Shown: piece after piece, positions 17,203 through 23,880 of the stretch | How positions within the stretch are numbered: the first letter of the stretch is position 1 | How the letters are laid out: the number at the start of each line of letters is the position of its first letter | Source of the DNA: Firmicutes bacterium CAG:552 | Lineage (GTDB): Bacteria > Bacillota > Clostridia > Christensenellales > Pumilibacteraceae | Length of the DNA stretch: 28,903 bases | Reading direction: 5' to 3' | Assembly: GCA_000435495.1 (NCBI GenBank) | Contig: FR884028.1 | Location: 1-28,903 of the forward strand | Program-made: the position numbers and the translations under genes | Notes under the pieces: model-generated | Told to the model about the DNA's origin: nothing | The model's database searches: none | Seen by the model: the letters and a program-made list of their open reading frames with translations, nothing else

Positions 17203-17257
17203 AAAAATAAGTCAGGCAAGTAGTATATGCGGCTAAATTGCTTGACTTTATTTTTTT
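17203..17257 (+). terminator. Terminator of the lgt operon, overlapping the rplU promoter
   Basis: AAGTCAGGCAA (17209-17219) pairs with TTGCTTGACTT (17238-17248) with one wobble, and the flanking AAAAAT/ATTTTTT can extend the stem. TATTTTTTT follows (17249-17257). The 3' arm contains TTGACT, the -35 box of the next promoter. Confidence 0.7.
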
Positions 17258-17270
17258 GGTAAGATATAAT
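17242..17270 (+). promoter_or_regulatory. Sigma-A promoter of the rplU operon
   Basis: TTGACT (17242-17247), a 17-bp spacer and a perfect TATAAT (17265-17270). Transcription should start near 17277, at the 5' edge of the L21 leader. Confidence 0.8.
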
Positions 17271-17350
17271 AGCTAACGAGTCGTATAGAAAGGGTTTCAA
17301 ATTTCGTAAGAAATACCCTACTAACGGAGACATCAGTGAGGAGGTGCAAA
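17271..17350 (+). promoter_or_regulatory. Ribosomal protein L21 leader RNA
   Basis: The transcript leader before rplU forms a clear two-part hairpin: AGGGT (17291-17295) with ACCCT (17315-17319), and inside it ATTTC-GTAA-GAAAT (17301-17314). Two CTAACG copies (17273-17278 and 17321-17326) flank it, the second continuing GAGACATCAG. This arrangement fits the L21 leader known upstream of rplU in low-GC Gram-positive bacteria, thought to give feedback control by L21. The ribosome binding site AGGAGGTG is at 17339-17346. Confidence 0.65.
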
Positions 17351-17641
17351 ATGTACGCAGTTATCGTAACAGGTGGCAAACAGTTTAAGGTAAGCGAAGG
17401 CGACGAACTCGAGGTAGAAAAGCTCGACGCACAAGTAGGCGACAAAGTTGAGATACAATACATTCTCAAGGTTGACGGCGAAGGAATGTCTACGCAGACA
17501 GGCGTTGTTACCGCAGAAGTTCTCGAACACGGCAAAGGCGACAAGATTGTCGTATTTAAATACAAAGCCAAGAAGAACGAACGCAGAAAGAACGGACACA
17601 GACAGCCGTTTACTCGTATAAGAATTACATCTATAGCATAA
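17351..17641 (+). CDS. rplU: 50S ribosomal protein L21
   Basis: A 96-residue protein, near the usual 100-105. It begins MYAVIVTGGKQFKV and has the conserved ends KIVVFKYKAKKNERRKNGHRQ and FTRIRI that bind 23S rRNA. The start is ATG 17351 with AGGAGGTG 4 bases upstream; an in-frame GTG at 17336 lies inside the ribosome binding region and is rejected. The stop overlaps the prp ATG by one base. The order rplU-prp-rpmA is standard in Firmicutes. Confidence 0.97.
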   Translation: MYAVIVTGGKQFKVSEGDELEVEKLDAQVGDKVEIQYILKVDGEGMSTQTGVVTAEVLEHGKGDKIVVFKYKAKKNERRKNGHRQPFTRIRITSIA

Positions 17642-17973
17642 TGACGGAAGTTACGGTTTATTCCGAATCGGGACACATAACAGCAGTTACCGCAAAAGGT
17701 CATACCGGATTTGCGGAACAAGGCGAAGATATAGTTTGCGCAGCGCTTAGCAGTATAATACAGACTGCGTTGCTCGGACTGTTGACGGTTGTCGGAATCG
17801 AAGTCAAATATGACAGGGTGGAAGGCGAAGACGCTCGGTTGAGTTTTTCGCTGCCGCAACTCGATAAAGACGCTCGTCACGATGCGGACGTAATACTTAA
17901 CACCATGCTATGCGGAGTTAGCGATTTGTATTCGGAATACTCCGATTTCATCAGTCTAGAGATGAAGAACTAA
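17641..17973 (+). CDS. prp: Ribosomal-processing cysteine protease Prp
   Basis: A 110-residue protease that removes the N-terminal extension of ribosomal protein L27 in Firmicutes and relatives. The family signature GHTGFAEQGEDIVCAALS carries the catalytic dyad: His in GHTGFA (about residue 21) and Cys in DIVCAA (about residue 33). It is encoded between its structural neighbours rplU and rpmA and starts within the rplU stop (TAATG). Its substrate is present next door: L27 here begins with the cleavable sequence. Length is typical. Confidence 0.95.
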   Translation: MTEVTVYSESGHITAVTAKGHTGFAEQGEDIVCAALSSIIQTALLGLLTVVGIEVKYDRVEGEDARLSFSLPQLDKDARHDADVILNTMLCGVSDLYSEYSDFISLEMKN

Positions 17974-17994
17974 GTTAAATGGAGGGATTATTAA

Positions 17995-18270
17995 ATGTTT
18001 ATTAATATTCAGCTGTTTGCGCATAAAAAGGGCGGCGGCTCGTCTAAGAACGGACGTGACTCTGCAGCGCAGCGTCTCGGCGTAAAAGCAGGCGACGGTC
18101 AGTGCGTTAACGCAGGCAGTATTATAGTAAGACAGAGAGGAACCAAATTCCATCCCGGTGAAAACGTAGGCAGAGGCAACGACGATACTCTCTACGCTCT
18201 CGTAACGGGTACGGTAAAATTCGAAGTCAGAAGAAACAGGAAACAGGTAAGCGTTTATCCTGTTGCTTAA
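17995..18270 (+). CDS. rpmA: 50S ribosomal protein L27 with cleavable N-terminal extension
   Basis: A 91-residue protein beginning MFINIQLFAHKKGGGSSKNG. In Prp-containing bacteria the enzyme cuts after the Phe of the INIQLF segment, exposing AHKKGGG, whose tail reaches the peptidyl-transferase centre. The body shows RDSAAQRLGVKAGDGQ, IIVRQRGTKFHPGENVGRG and DDTLYALVTG, all conserved. GGAGGG lies 7-8 bases before the ATG. A terminator follows, and the usual obgE gene is not next. Confidence 0.97.
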   Translation: MFINIQLFAHKKGGGSSKNGRDSAAQRLGVKAGDGQCVNAGSIIVRQRGTKFHPGENVGRGNDDTLYALVTGTVKFEVRRNRKQVSVYPVA

Positions 18271-18282
18271 CCAAACAAAAGT

Positions 18283-18311
18283 AAGAGGGTGATAATTCGC
18301 CCTTTTATTTT
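18283..18311 (+). terminator. Terminator after rpmA
   Basis: AAGAGGG (18283-18289) pairs with CCCTTTT (18300-18306), extended by TGA/TCG to a stem of about 10 pairs around a TAAT loop, followed by ATTTT. It ends 6 bases before the ogg ATG, leaving no room for a promoter between them. Confidence 0.65.
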
Positions 18312-18316
18312 ATAAG

Positions 18317-19117
18317 ATGAAGTATACAATATCTCAAAACTGCATTTTTTTGGACCGAGAACCGGATTTTAAGGCGATACTCGATTGCGGACAGATATTC
18401 CGATATAAGCTGGTAGACGACGGTTACGAAGTTTTTAGCGCCGACAAAAAGTGCGTTGCAAAGGGCAGCGTCATACTTACGTCGGAACCGGACTATTTTG
18501 TAAATTTTTTCGATCTTGACACCGATTACGACGTTATAACGTCGAAGCTCTGTAAATTTGACGAGCTGAAGGCAGACGTGGAGTTCGGCAAGGGAATAAG
18601 GCTGCTAAGACAAGACTTTTTCGAGACGATTATATCTTTTATCATATCTGCAAACAACAACATTCCGAGGATAAAGGGAATAATCGAAAGGTTGTGCACT
18701 TTGGCGGGGGATAAGAAAGACGGATATTACGCTTTTCCTACGCCGCAAAGATTGAGCCTCGTAAGCGAAAAGTCGCTTAGAGACATCGGCGCCGGTTTTA
18801 GAGATAAATACATATTTCGTACAACGCAAATCATTACTTCTACGGATATATTAAAGCGTATTGCCTCTTCGGACACCGAACAGGCTCGAAAGTTGCTTTT
18901 GACTTTGCCGGGGGTAGGACCGAAGGTTGCCGATTGCATACTGCTTTTCGGTTTGAGACGGTTTGACTGCTTTCCGGTGGACACGTGGATGATGAAACGG
19001 TGCAAGACAGATGAGTTGGATACCCCGCAAAAGGTGAGGGATTACTACCTAAACAGATACGGAGAGTATGCCGGTCCGGCTCAGCAATACATATTTTACG
19101 GCGCAAGAGAAAAATAA
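18317..19117 (+). CDS. ogg: 8-oxoguanine DNA glycosylase (Ogg1-type, HhH-GPD)
   Basis: A 266-residue base-excision repair glycosylase/lyase. The N-terminal OGG domain (about residues 1-100) is followed by FIISANNNIPRIKGIIERLC (about 112-131), matching the Asn-rich block of Ogg1. The helix-hairpin-helix LPGVGPKVADC holds the catalytic Lys203, and VDTWM holds Asp222; their 19-residue spacing equals that of human OGG1 (Lys249, Asp268). It should excise 8-oxoG paired with C, then cut the strand. The ATG follows the rpmA terminator immediately and has no ribosome binding site, so expression probably comes from terminator read-through or an unseen promoter. A downstream start cannot be excluded, but the N-terminal residues look like the family. 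Confidence 0.9.
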   Translation: MKYTISQNCIFLDREPDFKAILDCGQIFRYKLVDDGYEVFSADKKCVAKGSVILTSEPDYFVNFFDLDTDYDVITSKLCKFDELKADVEFGKGIRLLRQDFFETIISFIISANNNIPRIKGIIERLCTLAGDKKDGYYAFPTPQRLSLVSEKSLRDIGAGFRDKYIFRTTQIITSTDILKRIASSDTEQARKLLLTLPGVGPKVADCILLFGLRRFDCFPVDTWMMKRCKTDELDTPQKVRDYYLNRYGEYAGPAQQYIFYGAREK

Positions 19118-19136
19118 CGGATATTCCGTATTTTTA
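19111..19136 (+). terminator. Terminator at the end of ogg
   Basis: ACGGA (19117-19121) and TCCGT (19125-19129) form a short stem around TAT, extended by AAAAAT/ATTTTT with one bulged A, followed by the T-rich tract. It overlaps the ogg stop codon. Confidence 0.5.
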
Positions 19137-19162
19137 TAAAAATCAGGAGGTCATTTTCAGTT

Positions 19163-19375
19163 ATGGCAAAAGGAAAAGTCGAATTCAGCGAAGAATACTG
19201 CAAAGGTTGCGGTTTGTGCGTTCAGGCTTGCCCCAAAAAGATTTTGGAGCTTTCTAAGCGTACCAATGCAAAAGGCTACAATATCGCCGAGTGTGTAAAT
19301 CAGGAAGAATGTATCGGATGCACGAGTTGTGCTACTATGTGCCCCGACAGCGTTATCACGGTTTACAGAGGTTAA
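19163..19375 (+). CDS. 2-oxoacid:ferredoxin oxidoreductase, ferredoxin-type delta subunit
   Basis: A 70-residue protein with two 4Fe-4S cluster motifs: CKGCGLCVQACPK (about residues 13-25) and CIGCTSCATMCPD (about 50-62), each C-x2-C-x2-C-x3-C-P. As a separate small subunit it passes electrons from the catalytic beta subunit to free ferredoxin. It is the first of four genes encoding one complex, as in VOR/KOR-type enzymes. AGGAGG (19145-19150) lies 12 bases upstream, a rather long spacing. No promoter is evident; ogg ends 45 bases upstream. Confidence 0.93.
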   Translation: MAKGKVEFSEEYCKGCGLCVQACPKKILELSKRTNAKGYNIAECVNQEECIGCTSCATMCPDSVITVYRG

Positions 19376-19403
19376 GAAATTTTTAGGAGGATTCATATAA
19401 ATT

Positions 19404-20456
19404 ATGAAAAAACTTTGGAAAGGCAATGAGGCGATTGCCGAAGCGGCTGTCGCAGCAGGATGCCGTTACTTCTTCGGCTATCCTATCACCCCGCAAAACG
19501 AAATTCCCGAATATATGTCGTGGAGATTGCCAGAAGTAGGCGGTGCGTTTATACAAGCAGAAAGTGAAGTTTCCGCTATCAACATGGTATACGGCGCAGC
19601 AGGCGCAGGCGCAAGATCTATGACCAGCTCTTCCAGCCCCGGAATCAGCCTTAAGCAGGAAGGTATCAGCTACATAGCGGCAGCCGAACTTCCGTGCGTT
19701 ATCGTAAACATGATGCGTTCCGGACCGGGACTCGGCGGAATACAGCCGGCGCAAGGCGACTATTTTCAGGCAACCAAGGGCGGCGGACACGGCGATTATC
19801 ATCCGATAGTTTACGCTCCTTGTTCTATTCAGGAATTTGTTGACATAACTTACAATGCATTCGACAAAGCAGACGAGTATCGTACTCCGGTTATGATTAT
19901 CGGCGACGGTATGCTCGGTCAGATGATGGAACCTGCAGAAATACCTCCCATGAAAGATATTACTAAGCTTCCCAAGAAGGACTGGGCTGCTTGCGGACAC
20001 AGCGACGGCGTTCCCAGAATTATCAATTCGCTTCGTATCGAACCCGAACTTCTGGAGCCATTCTGCATTCATCTTTATGAAAAGTATGCAGCTATCGAAA
20101 AGAACGAAGTCAAGGTAGAAAAGTATAAGACCGACGACGCTGAATTTGTATTTGTTGCGTACGGTTCTGTAGCTCGTATTTGTAAAGCGGCTATAGACGA
20201 ACTTCGTAAAGAAGGTTACAAAGTAGGCCTTATCCGTCCTATAACCCTTTATCCGTTCCCTGTAGACGCTATCAACGAAGTAGCTAAGCAGGCTTCGGTA
20301 AAGAAGTTTATTACCGTAGAGCTTAGTATGGGACAGATGGTAGAGGACGTACGATTGTCTGTAAACGGTCTTAAACCGGTGGAATTTTACGGACGTTGCG
20401 GCGGCTATGTTATGATGCCGTCCGATCTCGTTAAGTTAATCAAGGAGGCAAAATAA
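19404..20456 (+). CDS. vorB: 2-oxoacid:ferredoxin oxidoreductase, alpha subunit (VorB-like)
   Basis: A 350-residue protein holding the pyrimidine-binding domain and the C-terminal domain II of a 2-oxoacid:ferredoxin oxidoreductase. It begins with KGNEAIAEAAVAAGCRYFFGYPITP, typical of the family, and has ESEVSAINMVYGAAGAGARS with the Glu that activates thiamine diphosphate, then SSSSPGISLKQEG. Such enzymes oxidatively decarboxylate a 2-oxoacid to an acyl-CoA, or run in reverse, with ferredoxin. The sequence most resembles subunits annotated as VorB (3-methyl-2-oxobutanoate), but 2-oxoglutarate or other substrates are possible. AGGAGG precedes it; the beta subunit starts 3 bases after the stop. 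Confidence 0.92.
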   Translation: MKKLWKGNEAIAEAAVAAGCRYFFGYPITPQNEIPEYMSWRLPEVGGAFIQAESEVSAINMVYGAAGAGARSMTSSSSPGISLKQEGISYIAAAELPCVIVNMMRSGPGLGGIQPAQGDYFQATKGGGHGDYHPIVYAPCSIQEFVDITYNAFDKADEYRTPVMIIGDGMLGQMMEPAEIPPMKDITKLPKKDWAACGHSDGVPRIINSLRIEPELLEPFCIHLYEKYAAIEKNEVKVEKYKTDDAEFVFVAYGSVARICKAAIDELRKEGYKVGLIRPITLYPFPVDAINEVAKQASVKKFITVELSMGQMVEDVRLSVNGLKPVEFYGRCGGYVMMPSDLVKLIKEAK

Positions 20457-20458
20457 TA

Positions 20459-21211
20459 ATGGAAGTAGTTTACAAAAAGCCTAAGATGCTCACCGATACT
20501 CCGTTGCATTATTGCCCGGGATGTACTCACGGCATCGTTCACAAACTTATAGCTCAGGTTTTGGAAGAGCTCGGAAAAGTTGACGGCGCTATCGGCGTTG
20601 TTCCCGTAGGATGCGCAGTATTCGGATATAAATATTTTAAATGCGACGTGTTTGAGGCAGCTCACGGCAGAGCTCCCGCTACCGCAAGCGCAATTCGCAG
20701 AGTAGTTAATCCCGACAATATCGTATTTACTTATCAGGGCGACGGCGACCTTGCTTCTATAGGTATGGCAGAGACCGTTCACGCTTGCATGAGAGGCGAG
20801 AACATCACTATTATATTCATCAATAACGGTATTTACGGTATGACCGGCGGACAGATGGCTCCGACCACCATGCCCGGCGAAAAGGCAACTACCTGCATTT
20901 ACGGTAGAGATCCTAAGGTTAACGGCAACCCCGTTCATATGTGCGAAATGCTCGCAACTTTGACCGGCCCCGCTTATATCGAACGTGTCAGCTGCTATGA
21001 TGCCGCTCACGTAAATAAGACCAAGGCTGCTCTTAAAAAGGCATTCCAGATTCAGATGGAGAAGAAAGGTCTTTCGTTTATCGAAATAGTTGCAAACTGC
21101 CCGTCTAACTATCATCAGACTCCGCTTGAGTCTATGCAATTCGTTAAGGAAAAGGGTTGTTCGTTCTATCCGCTCGGTGTATTTAAGGATATAACCAAGG
21201 AGGAGAAATAA
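20459..21211 (+). CDS. 2-oxoacid:ferredoxin oxidoreductase, beta subunit
   Basis: A 250-residue subunit that binds thiamine diphosphate and the proximal 4Fe-4S cluster. CPGCTHGIVHKL (about residues 19-30) supplies two cluster cysteines, GCAVFG another region of the active site, and GDGDLASIGMAETVHA...INNGIYGMTGGQ is the diphosphate/Mg-binding motif. A further conserved Cys is found in VANCPSNY. AAGGAGG lies just upstream. It works with the alpha, gamma and delta subunits encoded on either side. Confidence 0.93.
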   Translation: MEVVYKKPKMLTDTPLHYCPGCTHGIVHKLIAQVLEELGKVDGAIGVVPVGCAVFGYKYFKCDVFEAAHGRAPATASAIRRVVNPDNIVFTYQGDGDLASIGMAETVHACMRGENITIIFINNGIYGMTGGQMAPTTMPGEKATTCIYGRDPKVNGNPVHMCEMLATLTGPAYIERVSCYDAAHVNKTKAALKKAFQIQMEKKGLSFIEIVANCPSNYHQTPLESMQFVKEKGCSFYPLGVFKDITKEEK

Positions 21212-21212
21212 T

Positions 21213-21752
21213 ATGAAAAAGATTATCATAAGCGGCTTCGGCGGTCAAGGCGTTCTTTCGCTCGGTAAATTTATTTCGTATTCGGCTATTCATCAAAACC
21301 TTAACACTTCGTGGCTTCCCTCTTACGGTCCCGAAATGCGTGGCGGTACCTCTAACTGCTCGGTAATTTACTCGGCAGAAGAAATTGCGGCGCCCGTTAT
21401 TGATCATCCCGATATTCTTATTGCTTTTAACGAGCCGTCTCTCGACAAGTTCGAAGGCAGCGTAGTAAAGGGCGGCATCATAATCGTAAACTCCGATATA
21501 GTTCATAAGCATACTACTCGTGATGACGTAACCTTTATCGAGATTCCCGTAGATTCGCTTGCAGCCGAAATCAACAAGAGAGGCGCAAACGTATATATGC
21601 TCGGCGCATTATTGCCGGTATTTAAGGACATTACCTTAGAGAGCGCAATCGGCGCAGTAGAACATGTATTCGAAAGCAAGCCGAAGGTTATACCCTCCAA
21701 TATCGAATGCCTTAAAGCAGGTAAAGCGTATATGGAGAAACTTTTGAAATAA
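21213..21752 (+). CDS. 2-oxoacid:ferredoxin oxidoreductase, gamma subunit
   Basis: A 179-residue subunit. It begins with KKIIISGFGGQGVLSLGKF, the signature glycine-rich start of this domain, and has SWLPSYGPEMRGGTSNCSV, also conserved, where the domain contacts coenzyme A. It ends the four-gene operon; the next element is a terminator 19 bases after its stop. AAGGAGGAG precedes the start, which lies two bases after the beta subunit stop. Confidence 0.93.
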   Translation: MKKIIISGFGGQGVLSLGKFISYSAIHQNLNTSWLPSYGPEMRGGTSNCSVIYSAEEIAAPVIDHPDILIAFNEPSLDKFEGSVVKGGIIIVNSDIVHKHTTRDDVTFIEIPVDSLAAEINKRGANVYMLGALLPVFKDITLESAIGAVEHVFESKPKVIPSNIECLKAGKAYMEKLLK

Positions 21753-21771
21753 CCATATTTAAGTAGTACAA

Positions 21772-21810
21772 AAAAAAGTCGTTTCTTCTTTGGAAGAGGC
21801 GGCTTTTTTT
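21772..21810 (+). terminator. Strong terminator of the oxidoreductase operon
   Basis: AAAAAAGTCGTTTCTTC (21772-21788) pairs with GAAGAGGCGGCTTTTTT (21793-21809) over 17 positions with three G-U wobbles, around a TTTG loop, ending in a run of seven T residues. Confidence 0.85.
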
Positions 21811-21879
21811 GTCGACGAAGAGCTGTTCAAACATGATCGACATGTCACGATTAAATCGGGCAAAGCATATATATTTTGT

Positions 21880-22953
21880 ATGAAAAATATATATAGAGGA
21901 ATGGATGTCGACGAATACGTATTTGAAAAAACGAATACGTATATACGAAAATTTGACAAAGTAATCGATGTAAGCATAGGCGACGTTACTGAGCCTATAG
22001 CAAAAAAAGTGGCAGAAGCGGGCGCAAAGGCTGCAATCGAGCTATCCGAGAAAAAAAGCATGCGAGGATATCCTCCGCACGACGGTTACAAATTTTTAAA
22101 AAATGCGATTGTAAATTATTACCTTAAAAAAAATATTGTCATAACTGCCGATCAGGTTTTCGTAACGCACGGAATAAAAGATGATCTTGCGTCGACTTTA
22201 TCGCTTTTTGATGGCATTACCGTGTCAGTTCCTAGGGTCGGGTATCCTGCGTATAAGGATATTTGCAGATTATTCGGACACAAAACAAAGTATTATGATA
22301 AAGCGGAAGACGCAGACGGCGATGTCGTTATTATTTGTTCTCCGTCTAACCCTACCGGAGAAGAGTGCGGCGTAGAATTACTTTCTCACACGATAAAGAG
22401 CGCAATAAACAATAATCGTATCGTGCTTTTTGATGCGGCATACGAAGCGTTTTCCGACGGCGTCGGCTCTGTGCTTAGTATAGAAGGGGCAAAAAAGGTG
22501 GCAATTGAATTTTGTTCGTTGAGCAAAACGGCAGGGTTTACCGGCATAAGATGCGGTTACACGTTGCTGTCGCAAGAAAATTCGATATACGGCAGATATA
22601 AAAGAGCTAAAGCGATAGCATGCAACGGTGTTTCGTATGTAACTCAGCGTATGGCGGAAGCTGCTTTGACTATAGCTAAAGACGACGTAAAAAATATCGT
22701 TAAATACTACTTGCGTTCTCAGGCGATAATTTCGCAGGAAGTCGGTATTCAACCTACAAATTCACCTTACGTATGGGTTAAAATCGGAGACGGAGACAAA
22801 GCGTTTAGGCAAATTATTGAAAGATATAACGTTGCCGTTATGCCCGGTTCTGCGTTCGGTGACGGCAGCTATGTTCGAGCGTCGGCTTTCTGCGATCATG
22901 TTACGGCAAAAAAAGTAGGAGAGGCAATTTCGGCTTACAAAAAAATCCAATAA
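21880..22953 (+). CDS. LL-diaminopimelate aminotransferase-like class I/II aminotransferase
   Basis: A 357-residue PLP enzyme. SIGDVTEPI (about residues 30-38), RGYPPHDG, CSPSNPTGEE, FDAAYEAF and CSLSKTAGFTGIRCGY (with the PLP-binding Lys) follow the order seen in DapL-type enzymes, as do NGVSYVTQRMAEAAL and SPYVWVK. DapL makes LL-diaminopimelate from tetrahydrodipicolinate for lysine and peptidoglycan synthesis; this protein is about 40 residues shorter than typical DapL, so another amino acid may be its substrate. The open frame reaches back to a TTG at 21790, but that is inside the upstream terminator. ATG 21880 fits the family N-terminus; ATG 21901 is the alternative, with AGAGGA too close to serve it. 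A weak AT-rich -10 lies just before 21880. Confidence 0.8.
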   Translation: MKNIYRGMDVDEYVFEKTNTYIRKFDKVIDVSIGDVTEPIAKKVAEAGAKAAIELSEKKSMRGYPPHDGYKFLKNAIVNYYLKKNIVITADQVFVTHGIKDDLASTLSLFDGITVSVPRVGYPAYKDICRLFGHKTKYYDKAEDADGDVVIICSPSNPTGEECGVELLSHTIKSAINNNRIVLFDAAYEAFSDGVGSVLSIEGAKKVAIEFCSLSKTAGFTGIRCGYTLLSQENSIYGRYKRAKAIACNGVSYVTQRMAEAALTIAKDDVKNIVKYYLRSQAIISQEVGIQPTNSPYVWVKIGDGDKAFRQIIERYNVAVMPGSAFGDGSYVRASAFCDHVTAKKVGEAISAYKKIQ

Positions 22954-22971
22954 AAAATTTTGCAAAAAGTA

Positions 22972-23000
22972 TTGCATTATTCGTCGCTTAGTAGTATACT
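22972..23000 (+). promoter_or_regulatory. Promoter of the 6S-like RNA
   Basis: TTGCAT (22972-22977), a 17-bp spacer and TATACT (22995-23000). Transcription should start near 23007, at the 5' edge of the predicted structured RNA. No open frame follows. Confidence 0.75.
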
Positions 23001-23006
23001 ATAAGC

Positions 23007-23212
23007 ACAGAAGATTACCTGCGGTGTGCGTGATGCTTAATGCGGAACCCACAGTTCGAATTCGGGATTGCGTGTATATGTGCGGATGTCGGGCCTTAGA
23101 AATTTTGCGGAAATTTTGTATCCGTAAGCAAAGGAGGACAGTAAGCAGTATCAGCTTGCCCACCTGCTTTATGCGGGTTCGATAGAGCCTCTCACGGCAC
23201 AGGCGGGGTTTT
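23007..23212 (+). ncRNA. ssrS: Probable 6S RNA
   Basis: A noncoding transcript of about 205 nt between a strong promoter and a terminator. The ends form a long closing stem: CCTGC (23018-23022) with GCGGG (23203-23207), TGTGC (23025-23029) with GCACA (23197-23201) and GTGA (23030-23033) with TCAC (23192-23195). The centre forms a long terminal stem including TTTTGC/GCAAA and CCTT/AAGG, and the 3' side of the bubble carries the hairpin CCTGC-TTTAT-GCGGG (23163-23177). Closing stem, open middle, terminal stem and size match 6S RNA, which mimics an open promoter and holds sigma-A RNA polymerase in stationary phase. The identification rests on shape and resemblance, not on an alignment. Confidence 0.62.
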
Positions 23213-23227
23213 CTATAAAAAAACAGG

Positions 23228-23257
23228 CTCACCTTTACATGAGGTGAGTTTTCTTTT
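23228..23257 (+). terminator. Terminator after the 6S-like RNA
   Basis: CTCACCT (23228-23234) and AGGTGAG (23242-23248) form a perfect 7-bp stem, followed by TTTTCTTTT (23249-23257). Confidence 0.8.
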
Positions 23258-23631
23258 ATGCCATTTATAAGTCTAAGCGATTAGCTCTGTTTTAAACCGA
23301 GACAAATCAAGATGAGTAGGGATAAAAGCCAAGCCGTGGTTTGTAAAAAGGTTGATGCCAAGGGCGTAAAGCATGATGATTGCGAGTAATCGGTTTTTAA
23401 TGATTAGTACATTAATTAAAGTCGAAATGCATATTTGTCGAAATTAAATTGATATTTAGCGGAGCAATCAAGGCTTTCGGCAGCAAAGCGCAAGCAATAT
23501 CGGATAATAATTTTAATTTATAATAACATATAAAAATAGAGCTGTTTGTTATTTGCGAAGCTTTACGCTAAATATCGGCAACTACCGATGGCTATACGGT
23601 ATAAACAAAAGTATCGCTGTTCAAAAGTCGG
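23258..23631. other. Gene-free region between 6S-like RNA and yabQ
   Basis: About 375 AT-rich bases with no credible gene. Two tiny open frames (25 codons at 23312-23389 and about 23 codons from a TTG at 23449) lack ribosome binding sites and are not called. An 11-bp inverted repeat (23451-23461 and 23566-23576) encloses a smaller hairpin. A weak hairpin ATCGG/CCGAT (23574-23578, 23585-23589) near the yabQ end has no T-tract. Confidence 0.6.
23451..23576. repeat. 11-bp inverted repeat enclosing a small hairpin
   Basis: GATATTTAGCG (23451-23461) and CGCTAAATATC (23566-23576) are exact inverted copies 104 bases apart. Inside, GCTTT (23473-23477) and AAAGC (23485-23489) form a 5-bp hairpin. The element could be a structured RNA on either strand or the remnant of a small mobile element; no transposase or target duplication is seen. 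Confidence 0.55.
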
Positions 23632-23880
23632 TTAATAGAAAACGGCGGTCATAGAAAATCCTACTACCATGGAAATTACCATAAACGGGTGCGTTTCGCC
23701 GTTGGACAAAAAGAACACTACCGACGCAAATGCAGCAACAGACAAGATGCCCCACAAAACGTCCAATGCGATAAGTGACAGTTTACTTATTTTAGCGGAA
23801 GATTTTGTTATCAGCGAGAAGCAAATTCGGCTTACGCAACCGCAAATAAGGCATAGTGCGCATTTCAGGATTTCGCTCAT
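23632..23880 (-). CDS. yabQ: YabQ-like spore cortex membrane protein (short)
   Basis: An 82-residue protein with three hydrophobic stretches: about residues 5-25, 33-58 and 65-81. The segment ALDVLWGILSVAAF followed by an NGE turn and a second helix resembles the core of YabQ (HDILFWI...NEGE in B. subtilis), a mother-cell membrane protein needed for spore cortex formation. It directly follows yabP with an ATGA overlap, the standard gene order, which supports the name more than the weak sequence match. It is much shorter than the B. subtilis protein and ends at the last helix, so the usual cytoplasmic tail is missing. No frameshifted continuation was seen. Confidence 0.68.
   Translation of the reverse strand: MSEILKCALCLICGCVSRICFSLITKSSAKISKLSLIALDVLWGILSVAAFASVVFFLSNGETHPFMVISMVVGFSMTAVFY

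Noticed and set aside
21790..21879. TTG start for the aminotransferase at 21790
   Set aside because: It sits in the loop and arm of the upstream terminator; the added residues do not resemble the family.
23050..23200. tRNA-like TTCGAAT and GGTTCGA stretches
   Set aside because: No acceptor stem or D and anticodon arms surround them; they fit inside the 6S-like RNA fold.
23312..23389. 25-codon open frame (MSRDKSQAVV...)
   Set aside because: Plausible-looking peptide but no ribosome binding site, promoter or supporting context; too short to separate from chance.
23449..23517. About 23 codons from TTG containing AIKAFGSKAQAI
   Set aside because: Protein-like composition but no start signal, and it overlaps the inverted-repeat element.
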